Below are positions 43,928 through 52,798 of a DNA stretch of 64,000 nt, piece by piece. Under the pieces are notes generated by a model. That model saw only the letters and a program-made list of their open reading frames with translations, was not told the origin of the DNA and did not search any database. The stretch comes from Hoeflea_A sp965204935. GTDB taxonomy: Bacteria > Pseudomonadota > Alphaproteobacteria > Rhizobiales > Rhizobiaceae. Within the stretch, counting starts at the first letter, position 1, and each line of letters starts with the position of its first letter. The position numbers and the translations under genes are program-made. Location of the stretch: the NCBI RefSeq assembly GCF_965204935.1, contig NZ_CBDBFO010000002.1; one strand, given 5' to 3'.

Positions 43928-45397
43928 ATGCTATTGAACACTGTCCTGAAACCGGTTCGCGCCGTTGCCGTTGTGACAGCGCTTGGTGTGGCCGCGGTCC
44001 AGTTTACAGATTTGAGTGTTCGACCGGCGCATGCGGCTCAGGGACCGGAATCGGTCGCTGATCTTGCCGAGCAGCTGCTGGATTCGGTCGTCAATATCTC
44101 GACCTCGCAAAGGGTCAGCAACAACCGTCGGACACCACGGCCGCGCATCCCCGACGGTTCACCGTTCCAGGATTTCTTCGACGAGTTCTTTGGTGAGCGT
44201 GAGGGCGATCAGGCACCGCGGTCGCGTCGCGTCAACTCGCTGGGGTCGGGATTTGTCATCGACAAGGACGGCGTGATTGTCACCAACAACCACGTGATTG
44301 CCGATGCCGACGATATCGAGGTCAATTTTGCCGATGGATCCAAACTCACCGCAGAGGTGGTCGGCGCCGACCCGAAAACCGACATCGCGGTCCTGCGCGT
44401 GACGCCGGAGACTCCGCTGACGGCGGTGCCTTTCGGCGATTCCGAGACGATACGCATCGGCGACTGGGTGATGGCGATCGGAAATCCGTTCGGTCTGGGC
44501 GGCACCGTTACGACGGGCATTGTCTCGGCCCGTGGCCGCGATATCAATTCCGGTCCCTATGACAATTTCATCCAGACGGACGCTGCCATTAACCGCGGAA
44601 ACTCCGGTGGTCCGCTGTTCAATCAGGAAGGCGAAGTCATCGGCGTCAATACGGCGATCATCTCGCCGACCGGCGGCTCCATCGGTATCGGTTTTGCAGT
44701 TCCGTCGGACCTTGTGAAATCGGTGGTCGCGCAGCTGATCGAGTTCGGTGAGACGCGGCGTGGCTGGCTTGGCGTGCGCATCCAGCCGGTGACTGACGAC
44801 ATTGCCGAAAGCCTCGACATGGCGGAAGCAAAGGGCGCCCTTGTCGCCGGCATCATCAAGGGTGGACCGGTGGATGACGGGTCCGTCCAGCCCGGTGACG
44901 TGATCATTAAGTTTGACGGCCAGGACGTCGAGGATATGCGGGACCTGCCGCGCATCGTCGCCGAGAGCCCGGTCGGCAAGGAAGTCGAGGTTGTCATCAT
45001 CCGCAAGGGCAAGGAAGAAAAGATCTCGGTGACCCTGGGACGGCTCGAGGACGGCGAGCAGCTGATTGCCCAGTCGCAGCAGACCGACGAGCCGGAAACA
45101 GCGACCGTGCTTGGCATGGAGTTGTCCGAGCTGGACGACGCGCTGAAGGAAAAATACGAAATCTCCGAGAACGTCGAAGGCGTGGTGATCGTCAATGTGG
45201 TTGAGGATTCGTCCGCTGCGGAAAAACGCATCGTGGCGGGCGATGTGATCGTCGAAGTCGCCCAGGAGGTCGTCAAGACGCCTCAGGAAGTCTCCGATCG
45301 CGTGGCCAAGCTGAAAGACGATGGCCGGCGCAACGCGCTGCTGATGATCGCCAATACGATTGGCGAATTGCGGTTCGTCACCATTCCGATGCGATAA
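43928..45397 (+). CDS. degP: Periplasmic serine protease Do/DegP (MucD-like)
   Basis: A 489-aa exported HtrA-family protease. A signal or anchor region covers residues 1-37 (cleavage near AHA-AQ). The trypsin-like domain has triad H122 (VTNNHV), D152 (KTDIAVL) and S226 (GNSGGP). Two PDZ domains follow, about residues 275-365 (RGWLGVRIQPV) and 395-480. ATG 43928 follows a GGGAGAG site; an upstream in-frame start would spoil the signal peptide. It degrades misfolded periplasmic proteins, matching the hflKC context. Confidence 0.94.
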   Translation: MLLNTVLKPVRAVAVVTALGVAAVQFTDLSVRPAHAAQGPESVADLAEQLLDSVVNISTSQRVSNNRRTPRPRIPDGSPFQDFFDEFFGEREGDQAPRSRRVNSLGSGFVIDKDGVIVTNNHVIADADDIEVNFADGSKLTAEVVGADPKTDIAVLRVTPETPLTAVPFGDSETIRIGDWVMAIGNPFGLGGTVTTGIVSARGRDINSGPYDNFIQTDAAINRGNSGGPLFNQEGEVIGVNTAIISPTGGSIGIGFAVPSDLVKSVVAQLIEFGETRRGWLGVRIQPVTDDIAESLDMAEAKGALVAGIIKGGPVDDGSVQPGDVIIKFDGQDVEDMRDLPRIVAESPVGKEVEVVIIRKGKEEKISVTLGRLEDGEQLIAQSQQTDEPETATVLGMELSELDDALKEKYEISENVEGVVIVNVVEDSSAAEKRIVAGDVIVEVAQEVVKTPQEVSDRVAKLKDDGRRNALLMIANTIGELRFVTIPMR

Positions 45398-45433
45398 CGC
45401 GTCGATTTCTGATGTCTCGGGCAGGGCCGGTTA

Positions 45434-45994
45434 TCAGGTGTTCCGGTCCGCCCACTCTTCTCCGGTCACGGTGTAGAAGACGTGGCGGCGAATATGCTTG
45501 TGCGTATCCGGAACAAAGGGATGATCGAAATCCCGCGACGGCTCGTGACGCATGCCGATGCGTTTCATGACAGCCGTTGAGCGTAGGTTTTGCGGAACGG
45601 CAAAAGCCACGACCTCCCCGAGCCTGTGCTCTTCGAAACCGATGCGCAGCAATTCGCGGCACACTTCCGTAACATAGCCCTTACCCCAGGCCTCCGGTAC
45701 AAGCCGCCAGCCGATCTCGATCAGACCGCTCGGAACGTGCGGCTCCAGGCTCGGGACCGAAAGGCCGACAAGACCGATCGCCGTCTCGTCGTCGCGTGTC
45801 TGAAGGGCGCCGAAACCGTATCCGGTCTCGTCGATTTCACGCATGATCTTTCCCATCACCTCGCGTGACTGCGCACGGTTGCGCCGAAATGGGAAGAACT
45901 CCATCACCGTCTCATCGGAATTCAGGCGATGGAAGGCGTCTTCGTCGTCGGGCCTCCAGTTGCGGAGGATCAGTCGCTCGGTTTCTGCGATCAT
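45434..45994 (-). CDS. GNAT acetyltransferase (RimJ/RimL type)
   Basis: A 186-aa N-acetyltransferase: TERLILRNWRPDDEDAFHRLNSDETVMEFF opens the fold, the acetyl-CoA loop is RLVPEAWGKGYVTEVCRELL, and the late strand is EVVAFAVPQNLRSTAVMKRIGM. Substrate is unknown; members modify ribosomal proteins or small amines. Its ATG overlaps the serB stop by 4 bp, so it is the second gene of a serB operon. Confidence 0.88.
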   Translation of the reverse strand: MIAETERLILRNWRPDDEDAFHRLNSDETVMEFFPFRRNRAQSREVMGKIMREIDETGYGFGALQTRDDETAIGLVGLSVPSLEPHVPSGLIEIGWRLVPEAWGKGYVTEVCRELLRIGFEEHRLGEVVAFAVPQNLRSTAVMKRIGMRHEPSRDFDHPFVPDTHKHIRRHVFYTVTGEEWADRNT

Positions 45995-46887
45995 GCGGGC
46001 ACTCCAACGAATTCGCTGCGGCGGTAGCCTTGAATGTAAAGAAGTGCCGTCAGGTCACCATGATCGATGCGGATTTTTGCCTCGGCCGCAACGACCGGTT
46101 TGGCATGCAGCGCAACACCGCTGCCAGCCAAGCGCAGCATTCCGAGATCATTGGCACCGTCGCCAACGGCAAGAGCATCATCCGGCGTGATTTTCAGCCT
46201 TGCGGTCAGCTCCTCGAGTGCGTCGATTTTCGATTGCTGCCCGAGCACCGGTTCCTTGACAGATCCATCGAGCCTGCCATCCCTGGTGATGAGAACATTG
46301 GACCGGTGTTCATCGAAACCAAGCATTTCCGCCACCTTGCCGGTAAAAAGTGTAAATCCCCCGGAGACAAGTGCGGTATAGGCGCCGTTGCGCTTCATGG
46401 TTGCCAGCAGCTCGTAACCGCCAGCGGTCAATGTGACGCGATTTTTCAACACGACATCGACAATGGAAAGGTCAAGCCCCTTTAAAAGTGCAACCCGTTC
46501 GCGCATCGCCGGTTCAAAGGCGATTTCACCGTTCATCGCACGTTTCGTAATGGCCGCGACCTGGTCGTATATACCTGCCTCCGCAGCCAGTTCGTCAACG
46601 CACTCCTGCCGGATCATGGTTGAATCCATATCGGCTATGAGCAATCGTTTCCTGCGGCCCTCGGCGCCCTGGACGACAATGTCCACCGGCGTGCCGTCAA
46701 GTGCCTCGGCGAGGACGTTTTGTGCGTCTGCCGCAACGATACCGTCCTTCAAGGGCAGGTCGCATGCGACACCGTCGGCAAGCCAGATTGGATCGGTTGC
46801 CGCGACATTGCGCGCAGCATGCGCTGCCAACTGCGGCGACAGGGCAGCATTTGACGGATCGGTAACAAGCGTGGCAACGAGTGGCAT
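45991..46887 (-). CDS. serB: Phosphoserine phosphatase
   Basis: A 298-aa HAD-family enzyme that completes serine synthesis from phosphoserine. The N-terminal ACT-like part covers residues 1-75, then the HAD core: nucleophile motif IADMDSTMIRQE (D86 and D88), second motif ALVSGGFTLFTG, and the last motif VGDGANDLGML. ATG 46887 begins the family N-terminus; an upstream start would overlap the divergent miaA. Divergent to miaA with 24 bp between starts, so promoters must overlap or lie inside coding DNA. Confidence 0.94.
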   Translation of the reverse strand: MPLVATLVTDPSNAALSPQLAAHAARNVAATDPIWLADGVACDLPLKDGIVAADAQNVLAEALDGTPVDIVVQGAEGRRKRLLIADMDSTMIRQECVDELAAEAGIYDQVAAITKRAMNGEIAFEPAMRERVALLKGLDLSIVDVVLKNRVTLTAGGYELLATMKRNGAYTALVSGGFTLFTGKVAEMLGFDEHRSNVLITRDGRLDGSVKEPVLGQQSKIDALEELTARLKITPDDALAVGDGANDLGMLRLAGSGVALHAKPVVAAEAKIRIDHGDLTALLYIQGYRRSEFVGVPA

Positions 46888-46911
46888 GAGTATCGAATTC
46901 CCGGAGAGACA

Positions 46912-47784
46912 ATGCGTGCCGTCCTGATAGCCGGACCGACCGCCAGCGGCAAGTCCGCGCTGGCAATTGAAACGGCACTCGCCGAGGACGGCGTTGTCAT
47001 CAACGCCGATTCCATGCAGGTCTACGATACGTTGCAAATCCTCACGGCGCGGCCCGCTCAGGCTGATCTCGACCGGGCTCCCCATCATCTCTACGGCCAC
47101 GTTCCCGCGTCGCAAACCTATTCGGTCGGCCGGTGGTTTCGCGATGTTGAAAAGCTCCTTGCAGGACGGGACCTGCGCGAACGCCTGCTGGTGTTTGTCG
47201 GTGGTACGGGCCTTTACTTCAAGGCGCTGACGGGCGGGCTCTCGACCATGCCGTCAATCCCGGAGGACATTCGCAGCAAATGGCGTGCACGCCTCGAACA
47301 CGAAGGTCCGGAGGCGCTACACGCCAGTTTGCGACTCCTCGATCCGAAAACCGCGGAGACGCTCGACAACGCCGACAGCCAGCGCATCGTCCGTGCGCTG
47401 GAGGTCTTTGAAGCCTCGGGACAGTCCATCAGGGATCTGCAAGGGACCGGGGGCAGGGCGCTGATTGACCCGCTGGGTGCCCGCCGTATCGTTTTGACCC
47501 CTGATCGAAACCTGCTCAGGCGGCGCATCCATGACCGTTTCAAAGCGATGGTCGAAACCGGCGCGATTGCAGAGGTGGAGCGGCTGCTTGCACAGGATCT
47601 TTCGCCTGATCTTCCGGCGATGAAGGCCATTGGTGTTCGCGAGATCGGTGCCTATCTGAAGGGCGAGTTGACGATCGACGATGCGATGGAACGGGCCAGT
47701 ATCGCGACACGCCAATATGCCAAGAGGCAGATGACCTGGTTCCGCAATCAGCTTGATGATGGCTGGGAGAGACGGGCGGTATAA
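46912..47784 (+). CDS. miaA: tRNA dimethylallyltransferase
   Basis: A 290-aa enzyme that adds a dimethylallyl group to A37 of tRNAs reading UNN codons. The P-loop is AGPTASGKSAL, the substrate loop is NADSMQVYDTLQILTARP, then HHLYGHV and FVGGTGLYFKALTGGL; the C-terminal part has IGVREIGAYLKGE and ATRQYAKRQMTWFRNQ. GGAGAG precedes ATG 46912. It ends at a strong hairpin terminator shared with the convergent HerA-type gene. Confidence 0.95.
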   Translation: MRAVLIAGPTASGKSALAIETALAEDGVVINADSMQVYDTLQILTARPAQADLDRAPHHLYGHVPASQTYSVGRWFRDVEKLLAGRDLRERLLVFVGGTGLYFKALTGGLSTMPSIPEDIRSKWRARLEHEGPEALHASLRLLDPKTAETLDNADSQRIVRALEVFEASGQSIRDLQGTGGRALIDPLGARRIVLTPDRNLLRRRIHDRFKAMVETGAIAEVERLLAQDLSPDLPAMKAIGVREIGAYLKGELTIDDAMERASIATRQYAKRQMTWFRNQLDDGWERRAV

Positions 47785-47792
47785 TGCCGGTA

Positions 47793-47826
47793 CGGTTCGG
47801 GCGCAGTGGCCGCCCGAACCGGTTTT
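47793..47826. terminator. Terminator between miaA and the HerA-type gene
   Basis: A perfect 11-bp stem CGGTTCGGGCG with CGCCCGAACCG and a 7-base loop, followed on the plus strand by GTTTT. It serves miaA and may work for the convergent gene too. Confidence 0.8.
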
Positions 47827-48104
47827 AAGGTGCTACTTGCCGACGGGCGGTGTTTCCGACTTCTTCAACAATGTCGCCCGATGCGGTGATTTCTTCAGCA
47901 GGGAATCGCGTAGATCATTGGCATGGACAGAGCCGAGAGTAGAGGCCTGCGGTGCAGGTGCCGGCTCATCAATGTTCAGTGGCGTATCTTCCAAAGGTGC
48001 CGCAGGCCCGCTGATTGCTTTTTCGAGATCCGCCAGGTCGGCGAGTTGCGGTTGCAGCGTCGCACTTTCGGGTGGCATGCCGGCGCTGCCCGAAGTGCCA
48101 AGCG

Positions 48105-48112
48105 GAATCTCC
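48105..48112. repeat. 8-bp target duplication, left of the passenger-carrying IS
   Basis: GAATCTCC directly before the left inverted repeat, identical to 50741-50748. Confidence 0.93.
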
Positions 48113-48235
48113 GTAATACCGGCATAACACCGGGCAGAATTCAGGCGTCAGAGCGGACGCTCTTTCTGTTTCCATGATTTTCTGGAGGCATCAACGAATG
48201 GGGGAATTGTGCTTGCGGTGGCTGGGGTGGGGATT

Positions 48236-48823
48236 CTATTGGAATCGCGCAATAGCTGCTCGCCTTTTTTCAAGTTCCGCGTCTTCCGGATTCCAGTTGT
48301 CACTTCCATCGAAGTAATCGGGATAGTACTCCCGGTATTCAGAATCCGGGTTTTCGAATGCTGCCAAGAATTCAGAGTATCCCCATACGCCTCCTATGTC
48401 CTCAAGTGGACAACGCCCGCTACCGGAAACAAGATATGGATACTGTCTGTCCTTATGTGCCGACTGAATCTTTCCAATACGGATTTTGTGTCTCCATGAG
48501 TCTCCGAAATCATAGAGGTAATTGAATTCGGGTTTGCCTTGCAAAAAGTCTATGACGTCGAGAACGGTAGCAGAGGCGTCTGATTTGGGGCTGGAGAAAT
48601 ACTGATCACTATCAGCACTCCAAGTGACAACTTGCTCATACCGGATCGCCTCAAATTCCCATAGATGGCAGTTGTGCCACCCCATTGCGGCCTGAATGTA
48701 TAAGTGGAGGTCATTAAGGCATGTGTTCGCAGGGACATCCATTCGTCTTGTGACCCTGGGCTTCACATCCCGCAACGTGATGCTGAGACGAACTATATCA
48801 AGTTGATTGCCAGCCTGAGCCAT
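48236..48823 (-). CDS. pRiA4b ORF-3-like passenger protein
   Basis: A 195-aa protein of the PRiA4_ORF3 family, some members of which are named after IS1096 passenger (TnpR-like) proteins. Family marks: LRDVKPRVTRRMDVPANTCLNDLHLYIQAAMGWHNCHLWEFE, FNYLYDFGDSWRHKI and CPLEDIGGVWGY. It lies between the left inverted repeat and the transposase inside the IS. Its biochemical role is not known; no resolvase residues are visible. Confidence 0.85.
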   Translation of the reverse strand: MAQAGNQLDIVRLSITLRDVKPRVTRRMDVPANTCLNDLHLYIQAAMGWHNCHLWEFEAIRYEQVVTWSADSDQYFSSPKSDASATVLDVIDFLQGKPEFNYLYDFGDSWRHKIRIGKIQSAHKDRQYPYLVSGSGRCPLEDIGGVWGYSEFLAAFENPDSEYREYYPDYFDGSDNWNPEDAELEKRRAAIARFQ

Positions 48824-48976
48824 TGTGTGAAACGTCCTGCTATATGTGTCGATATGATTGCGCCGTCAGACGGATGAACCATCGCCACAATGCAAGATTG
48901 GAAATGTCATGTCGACCGCATCTTCACAATCCAGCTGTCGCGCAATGCAATCTCGATCTTGCCGAAGAGTGGCTGT

Positions 48977-50617
48977 TCAGGATGCAAAATGAGACTGGCC
49001 TACGAGTTGCGGCAGAGCGGGCACCGGTTTCCCATTGAGGCCCAGCCTATCCCCCAAATAGTCCCAAAACGAGATGCCGAGTTTGTTGCAGGTCTTGAGC
49101 AGCGACAAGAAGGTGTCGCGGTTGGTCCGACCAATGTCACTGCGCGTCCCACCTGAAATCTTGCGCTTGACTACAACAACTCGGATATCGTTCTCGGAAC
49201 CGTTGGTGTGCAGCGGTATTTCCGGATGCTCCAGAACCATCAGCAGTTCAGCCTTGTTGGCGTGCAATCGCCTCAACAGATTATCAAGGGCTGCAAAACC
49301 GGTTCGGTGGCGGAATATCTGGTCGAAGCGGTTTTGCAAGACCGCCTTGCGCTGTGGACTTGGGTTGAGACGGTAGGTTTTGAGGCATTCATAGTAGAGC
49401 CAGATCAGCCTGCGGGTGCGCTGTTGAATGGCATAGTGCTTATCTGTGAAGGTGTTGAGCTTATGCACCAACCGTTCGGCGTGAATCCAACACAACGCAT
49501 GATCGCCGACTTTGAACTGTTTGGCATCATCACTGACGATCACCGTATCGGTGAGCAAGCCATGTGCGCTGATACTGCCCCATAACGCACCCTCGGTGGC
49601 AAGGCGCGTGGGATCAGGTGTGACTTTCAGTGCAGTGATCCCGAGCCGGTCGAGATGGGCCTGCCAGTCTGCGCAGTTCGGGAAATACTTATCTTCAGCG
49701 TCAATCAACAACTGGCGAACCGGAGCATTGAGAGAACGCTGCTGCATATAGGCAAGTGCATCGGCGTTGATCACATAGTCTTCATGCCCGGCCCGCAGGA
49801 GTTCGAGAAAGTTGATGCGGCTTTTAGAACCGGTTGTGGAAAAGAAGGAAAACCGATCATTGCCGATCTGGGTGCAGTAGCCGTTTTGGGCTTTGTGGCG
49901 TGCCCCGGTGTCGTCGACCGTCACCCATGACGCCGCGTCCAATCCCGTCTGCAATATTGCGCGTGCTTCCAAGGCAAAATGCTCATGACCCTCATTCAAA
50001 AACCGCATGACCTGGCGCTCGGAGATATCTATGCCGATTTCGCTCAGGAGCTTTACCAATCGTCCCACAGTGACTTGGCCTTGATGGTATTGCATCAGCA
50101 CAAAACGGCGCAGTTCGGCACCAAAATGGCCCTTGAGGCCCTGTGGCAGCGGAGCCACGACAGTCTTACCATCAGGTGTCAACCAGCGCTCGCGCCGAAA
50201 CCGGGTGGTCACTGGCTGAATGATGAGATCCTGAACGAGGAAGTCCTCGTACCCTTTGAAGCGGGAACCCTCTGGAACGTCCGCTTTTACAATCCGGTCT
50301 TTCATTGAACCGTGCCGAGGTGGCTTCTTTTTGCCGCGTCCACAGCTTTTATTGCCGTTCTTACGCGCCTTTTTCTCGCTGGCCTGGTTCATGCCGCTTG
50401 GTTTGCTCGGCTTGATGTCCGGTCGCCCATTCACCCCTTTTAATCGAGCGACCTCGTCGCGCAGATTGGCAATTGTCTGTTTCTGTTCGGCAATCACCTG
50501 ATTTTGTTCAGCGACGATTTGCTTCAACTCGGCCACCTCGCCGAGCAGGGTCACAACCAGATCTTTGAGTTCTGTATTCGACAGATCATCAAGTGCGTGA
50601 GGTGGGAAATCCGACAT
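48977..50617 (-). CDS. IS66-like DDE transposase
   Basis: A 546-aa transposase. An N-terminal leucine-zipper-like coiled coil (VAELKQIVAEQNQVIAEQKQTIANLRDEV) precedes a basic region (RGKKKPPRHGSM). The DDE_Tnp_IS66-type catalytic core follows: WVTVDDTGARHKAQNGYCTQIG, IVSDDAKQFKVGDHALCWIHAERL and PLHTNGSENDIRVVVVKRKISGGTRSDIGR. GAGG precedes ATG 50617. No frame disruption is seen, so it should be active. Subgroup placement within IS66-like or unclassified elements is uncertain. Confidence 0.87.
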   Translation of the reverse strand: MSDFPPHALDDLSNTELKDLVVTLLGEVAELKQIVAEQNQVIAEQKQTIANLRDEVARLKGVNGRPDIKPSKPSGMNQASEKKARKNGNKSCGRGKKKPPRHGSMKDRIVKADVPEGSRFKGYEDFLVQDLIIQPVTTRFRRERWLTPDGKTVVAPLPQGLKGHFGAELRRFVLMQYHQGQVTVGRLVKLLSEIGIDISERQVMRFLNEGHEHFALEARAILQTGLDAASWVTVDDTGARHKAQNGYCTQIGNDRFSFFSTTGSKSRINFLELLRAGHEDYVINADALAYMQQRSLNAPVRQLLIDAEDKYFPNCADWQAHLDRLGITALKVTPDPTRLATEGALWGSISAHGLLTDTVIVSDDAKQFKVGDHALCWIHAERLVHKLNTFTDKHYAIQQRTRRLIWLYYECLKTYRLNPSPQRKAVLQNRFDQIFRHRTGFAALDNLLRRLHANKAELLMVLEHPEIPLHTNGSENDIRVVVVKRKISGGTRSDIGRTNRDTFLSLLKTCNKLGISFWDYLGDRLGLNGKPVPALPQLVGQSHFAS

Positions 50618-50740
50618 AACCTCATCGACTCACAAAAACATCTCGGTGAGAACCCCAGCAGCGCTGATCGAGTCGATTTGCCGCACCACCGGAAATGACA
50701 AATCAAAACACAATGCTGCCCGGTGTTATGCCGGTATTAC

Positions 50741-50748
50741 GAATCTCC
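50741..50748. repeat. 8-bp target duplication, right of the passenger-carrying IS
   Basis: GAATCTCC directly after the right inverted repeat, identical to 48105-48112. Confidence 0.93.
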
Positions 50749-52612
50749 GTATGCCGCATGCTCTGGATGATGTGCTGGACATCCGGCAGACCGTCCGAGC
50801 CGCGCAGCATCGATCCCACACCGCGTCCGCTGACTGTCTTCGGCAGTTCGTGCTTCGGCAGGCGCTCGAAGCACATGCGCATCGGTACCGCGACTGCCTC
50901 ACCGAAGGCGATGGCTTCACCATTGCCGATCGATGACAGGAAGCTTATCGTCGAACTCGACGAATTCGAGATTGCCGATCGGATGATCTCCTGGTCTCGG
51001 TCATTGGCGAGACGCATGGCAAAGACCGTGGAACACTGTGAAAGGATCGTCGGGTCGAGTTCGCCCGGCCGCTGCGTGATAACGCCGAGGCTGACACCGT
51101 ATTTACGGCCTTCCTTGGCGATACGCGCGACAGCCTGCCGCGTCGGGAAAAAGCCGAGGCTGGAATCTGCCGGCACATAGCGGTGTGCTTCCTCGCAAAG
51201 CACGAGGATGCGCATCTGCCCGTTGCTCCACAGCGCGATCTCGAAGGCCATGCGGCACAGTACCGAGGCAACCGCATTGACGACCTCCGACGGGATGCCG
51301 GAAAGCTGGAACGAGGTGATCGGCTGACCGTCTCCCGGGATACGGAAGATCTCGCTGATGACATCGGCCAGATTGTCGATGATGGTGTTGGTCGAGAACA
51401 TGAAGCGGAAGCGCGGGTCATTGATGACCGAGGAAATGCGCTGCTTCAGGTTGCGGAGGAACGGTTTTTCCTCGCGGCCGTCGAGTTGGCCGATGCGCTC
51501 GTCGATCAGGGCGAGCAGATCGGCGACGCGGTAGGGCACCGGCGTGTCGGACGTGATCGAGGACCGGTCGACCTTTCGCGCCAGCGGGCGGCCGTCCGCC
51601 GTTCCCTTGAAGTTGCGCTTTGCGTCGGCGATGAGGTCGCGCAGCATGTCGACTTCTTCGGCAACCGTCGGGCGGCCCCGGAAGATCACTTCCGCGAATT
51701 CCTCGAGCCGGAACAGCCAGAACGGAAGGTCCAGCGAGTCGGTTTCGATAAGGTGTGCCCGCGACTTGAAGGCGGATGCGAATTCGTTGTGCGGGTCGAG
51801 GACGAGAACGCGCAGGTCAGGGCAGACATCGACGATCCGGTTGACCAGCAGCGAAACTGCCGTCGATTTACCGACACCGGTTGTACCGACGATCGCGAAG
51901 TGGCGATCGAGCAGGGCATCGGCCGAAATGCAGGACGGTATCTCGGAGTTCTGCGTCAGATGGCCAATATTGACCGGGCTTGACGTATCGATGGAGTAGA
52001 TTGCATCCAGATCCGAGGTGCGGATCTGGTGCGCAACCGAGCCGAGCGTCGGATAATCGGAGATACCGGCGCTGAACTTGGTTTCATCGCCTTCTCCGCG
52101 GATCTCGCCGACAAGCTCGACCTCGAAATGCATCGTGTTGGCTTCGTCTTCCAGCCAGATCTCGCCCGGGCTGTGCATGCTGTAGACGAGCGCGACAACG
52201 CGGTTCTGGCCTACCCGGATCGAAATGAGCCGACCGACGGACAGTGTCGCCGCAAGAGTCTGATCGTTGATCGGAACACGTGCGGAAATCGTTGCGCGTG
52301 CACCATTGCACTTTACAACATGGCCGAGGACGCGGGACGGAAATGATACGTCACGTCTTTCCTCTACTCCTGGTCTTTTAATCATGCTGCCCCGTTTCAT
52401 ACAGTTAAGCGTGTGAGGACCGCCCGGAACACTCGTCACATTCGAACAAAGCAAGCCCCAGCGCGTTAAGTTTAAGTAACTTGTGTTAACAAGCCGTTGT
52501 CTTTGCAGGTTTATAGGGAATTACTTCGCAGTGATGCCGCTTAACCTTATCGTAGAGTGAATCGGCTCTGGCGGCATTGACGCGCCGTTTCTTTGAGGCT
52601 AACGTCCCGCGC

Positions 52613-52666
52613 ATGATCAGGACTGGACTAATTGTGGTGATGAAGCGCATGGGCAGGATGGTGTAA
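52613..52666 (+). CDS. Leader peptide of the ilvI attenuator
   Basis: Seventeen codons, MIRTGLIVVMKRMGRMV, with a Leu-Ile-Val-Val run in the middle. All are branched-chain residues, the end products of the pathway encoded downstream. The stop falls inside the first hairpin of the leader. The ribosome site is weak (GAGG about 14 bases upstream). Too short for usual gene finding; support comes from codon content plus RNA structure. Confidence 0.7.
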   Translation: MIRTGLIVVMKRMGRMV

Positions 52667-52723
52667 CCATCCGGCGGCAGCCACCCATGCGCTCAACGAG
52701 GCTCCGACAGGGGCCTTTTTTTA
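52644..52723 (+). promoter_or_regulatory. Transcription attenuator of ilvI
   Basis: Hairpin 1 pairs AGCGCATGGG (52644-52653) with CCCATGCGCT (52684-52693), a perfect 10-bp stem that encloses a small GGATGG/CCATCC hairpin. Hairpin 2 pairs AGGCTCC (52699-52705) with GGGGCCT (52710-52716), one G-U pair, followed by seven Ts: an intrinsic terminator. The leader peptide runs into hairpin 1. Ribosome stalling at its Leu-Ile-Val-Val codons should melt hairpin 1. The exact antiterminator partner was not resolved. Confidence 0.72.
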
Positions 52724-52798
52724 TGGCCGGCGATTATTGGTAGTTAATGTTTGCCTTCCGATGGACGGAATGGCTGAAGAGCAAGACGGAAAAGGGCA

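Larger units (their letters stand above)
48113..50740. mobile_element. IS66-like element with a passenger gene
   Basis: The element is 2628 bp, with perfect 25-bp terminal inverted repeats (48113-48137 and 50716-50740, starting GTAATACCGGCATAACACC) and an 8-bp target duplication. It contains a 546-aa IS66-type transposase and a pRiA4b ORF-3-like gene in the same orientation, both minus strand. It is unrelated in sequence to the nested IS pair at 8493 and 29293. The clean ends and intact transposase indicate a recent insertion. Confidence 0.92.
47833..52385 (-). pseudogene. HerA/DUF87-type ATPase gene interrupted by an IS
   Basis: An ATP-binding protein of the HerA/FtsK-like DUF87 group. The N-terminal HAS-barrel (residues 1-110) is followed by Walker A HFAIVGTTGVGKSTAVSLLV, the DPHNEFASAF segment, and Walker B ILVLCEEAHRYVP with a downstream sensor GVITQRPGELDPTILSQC. 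The major part is 52385-50741 and the tail is 48104-47833. Removing the 2628-bp IS and one TSD copy restores one 638-aa frame across HTEIPLGTSGSAG. As read, the ATPase part ends in 11 residues from the IS end. It loses about 90 C-terminal residues but keeps all ATPase motifs, so some function is possible. An ATG at 52400 is an alternative start. Confidence 0.88.
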
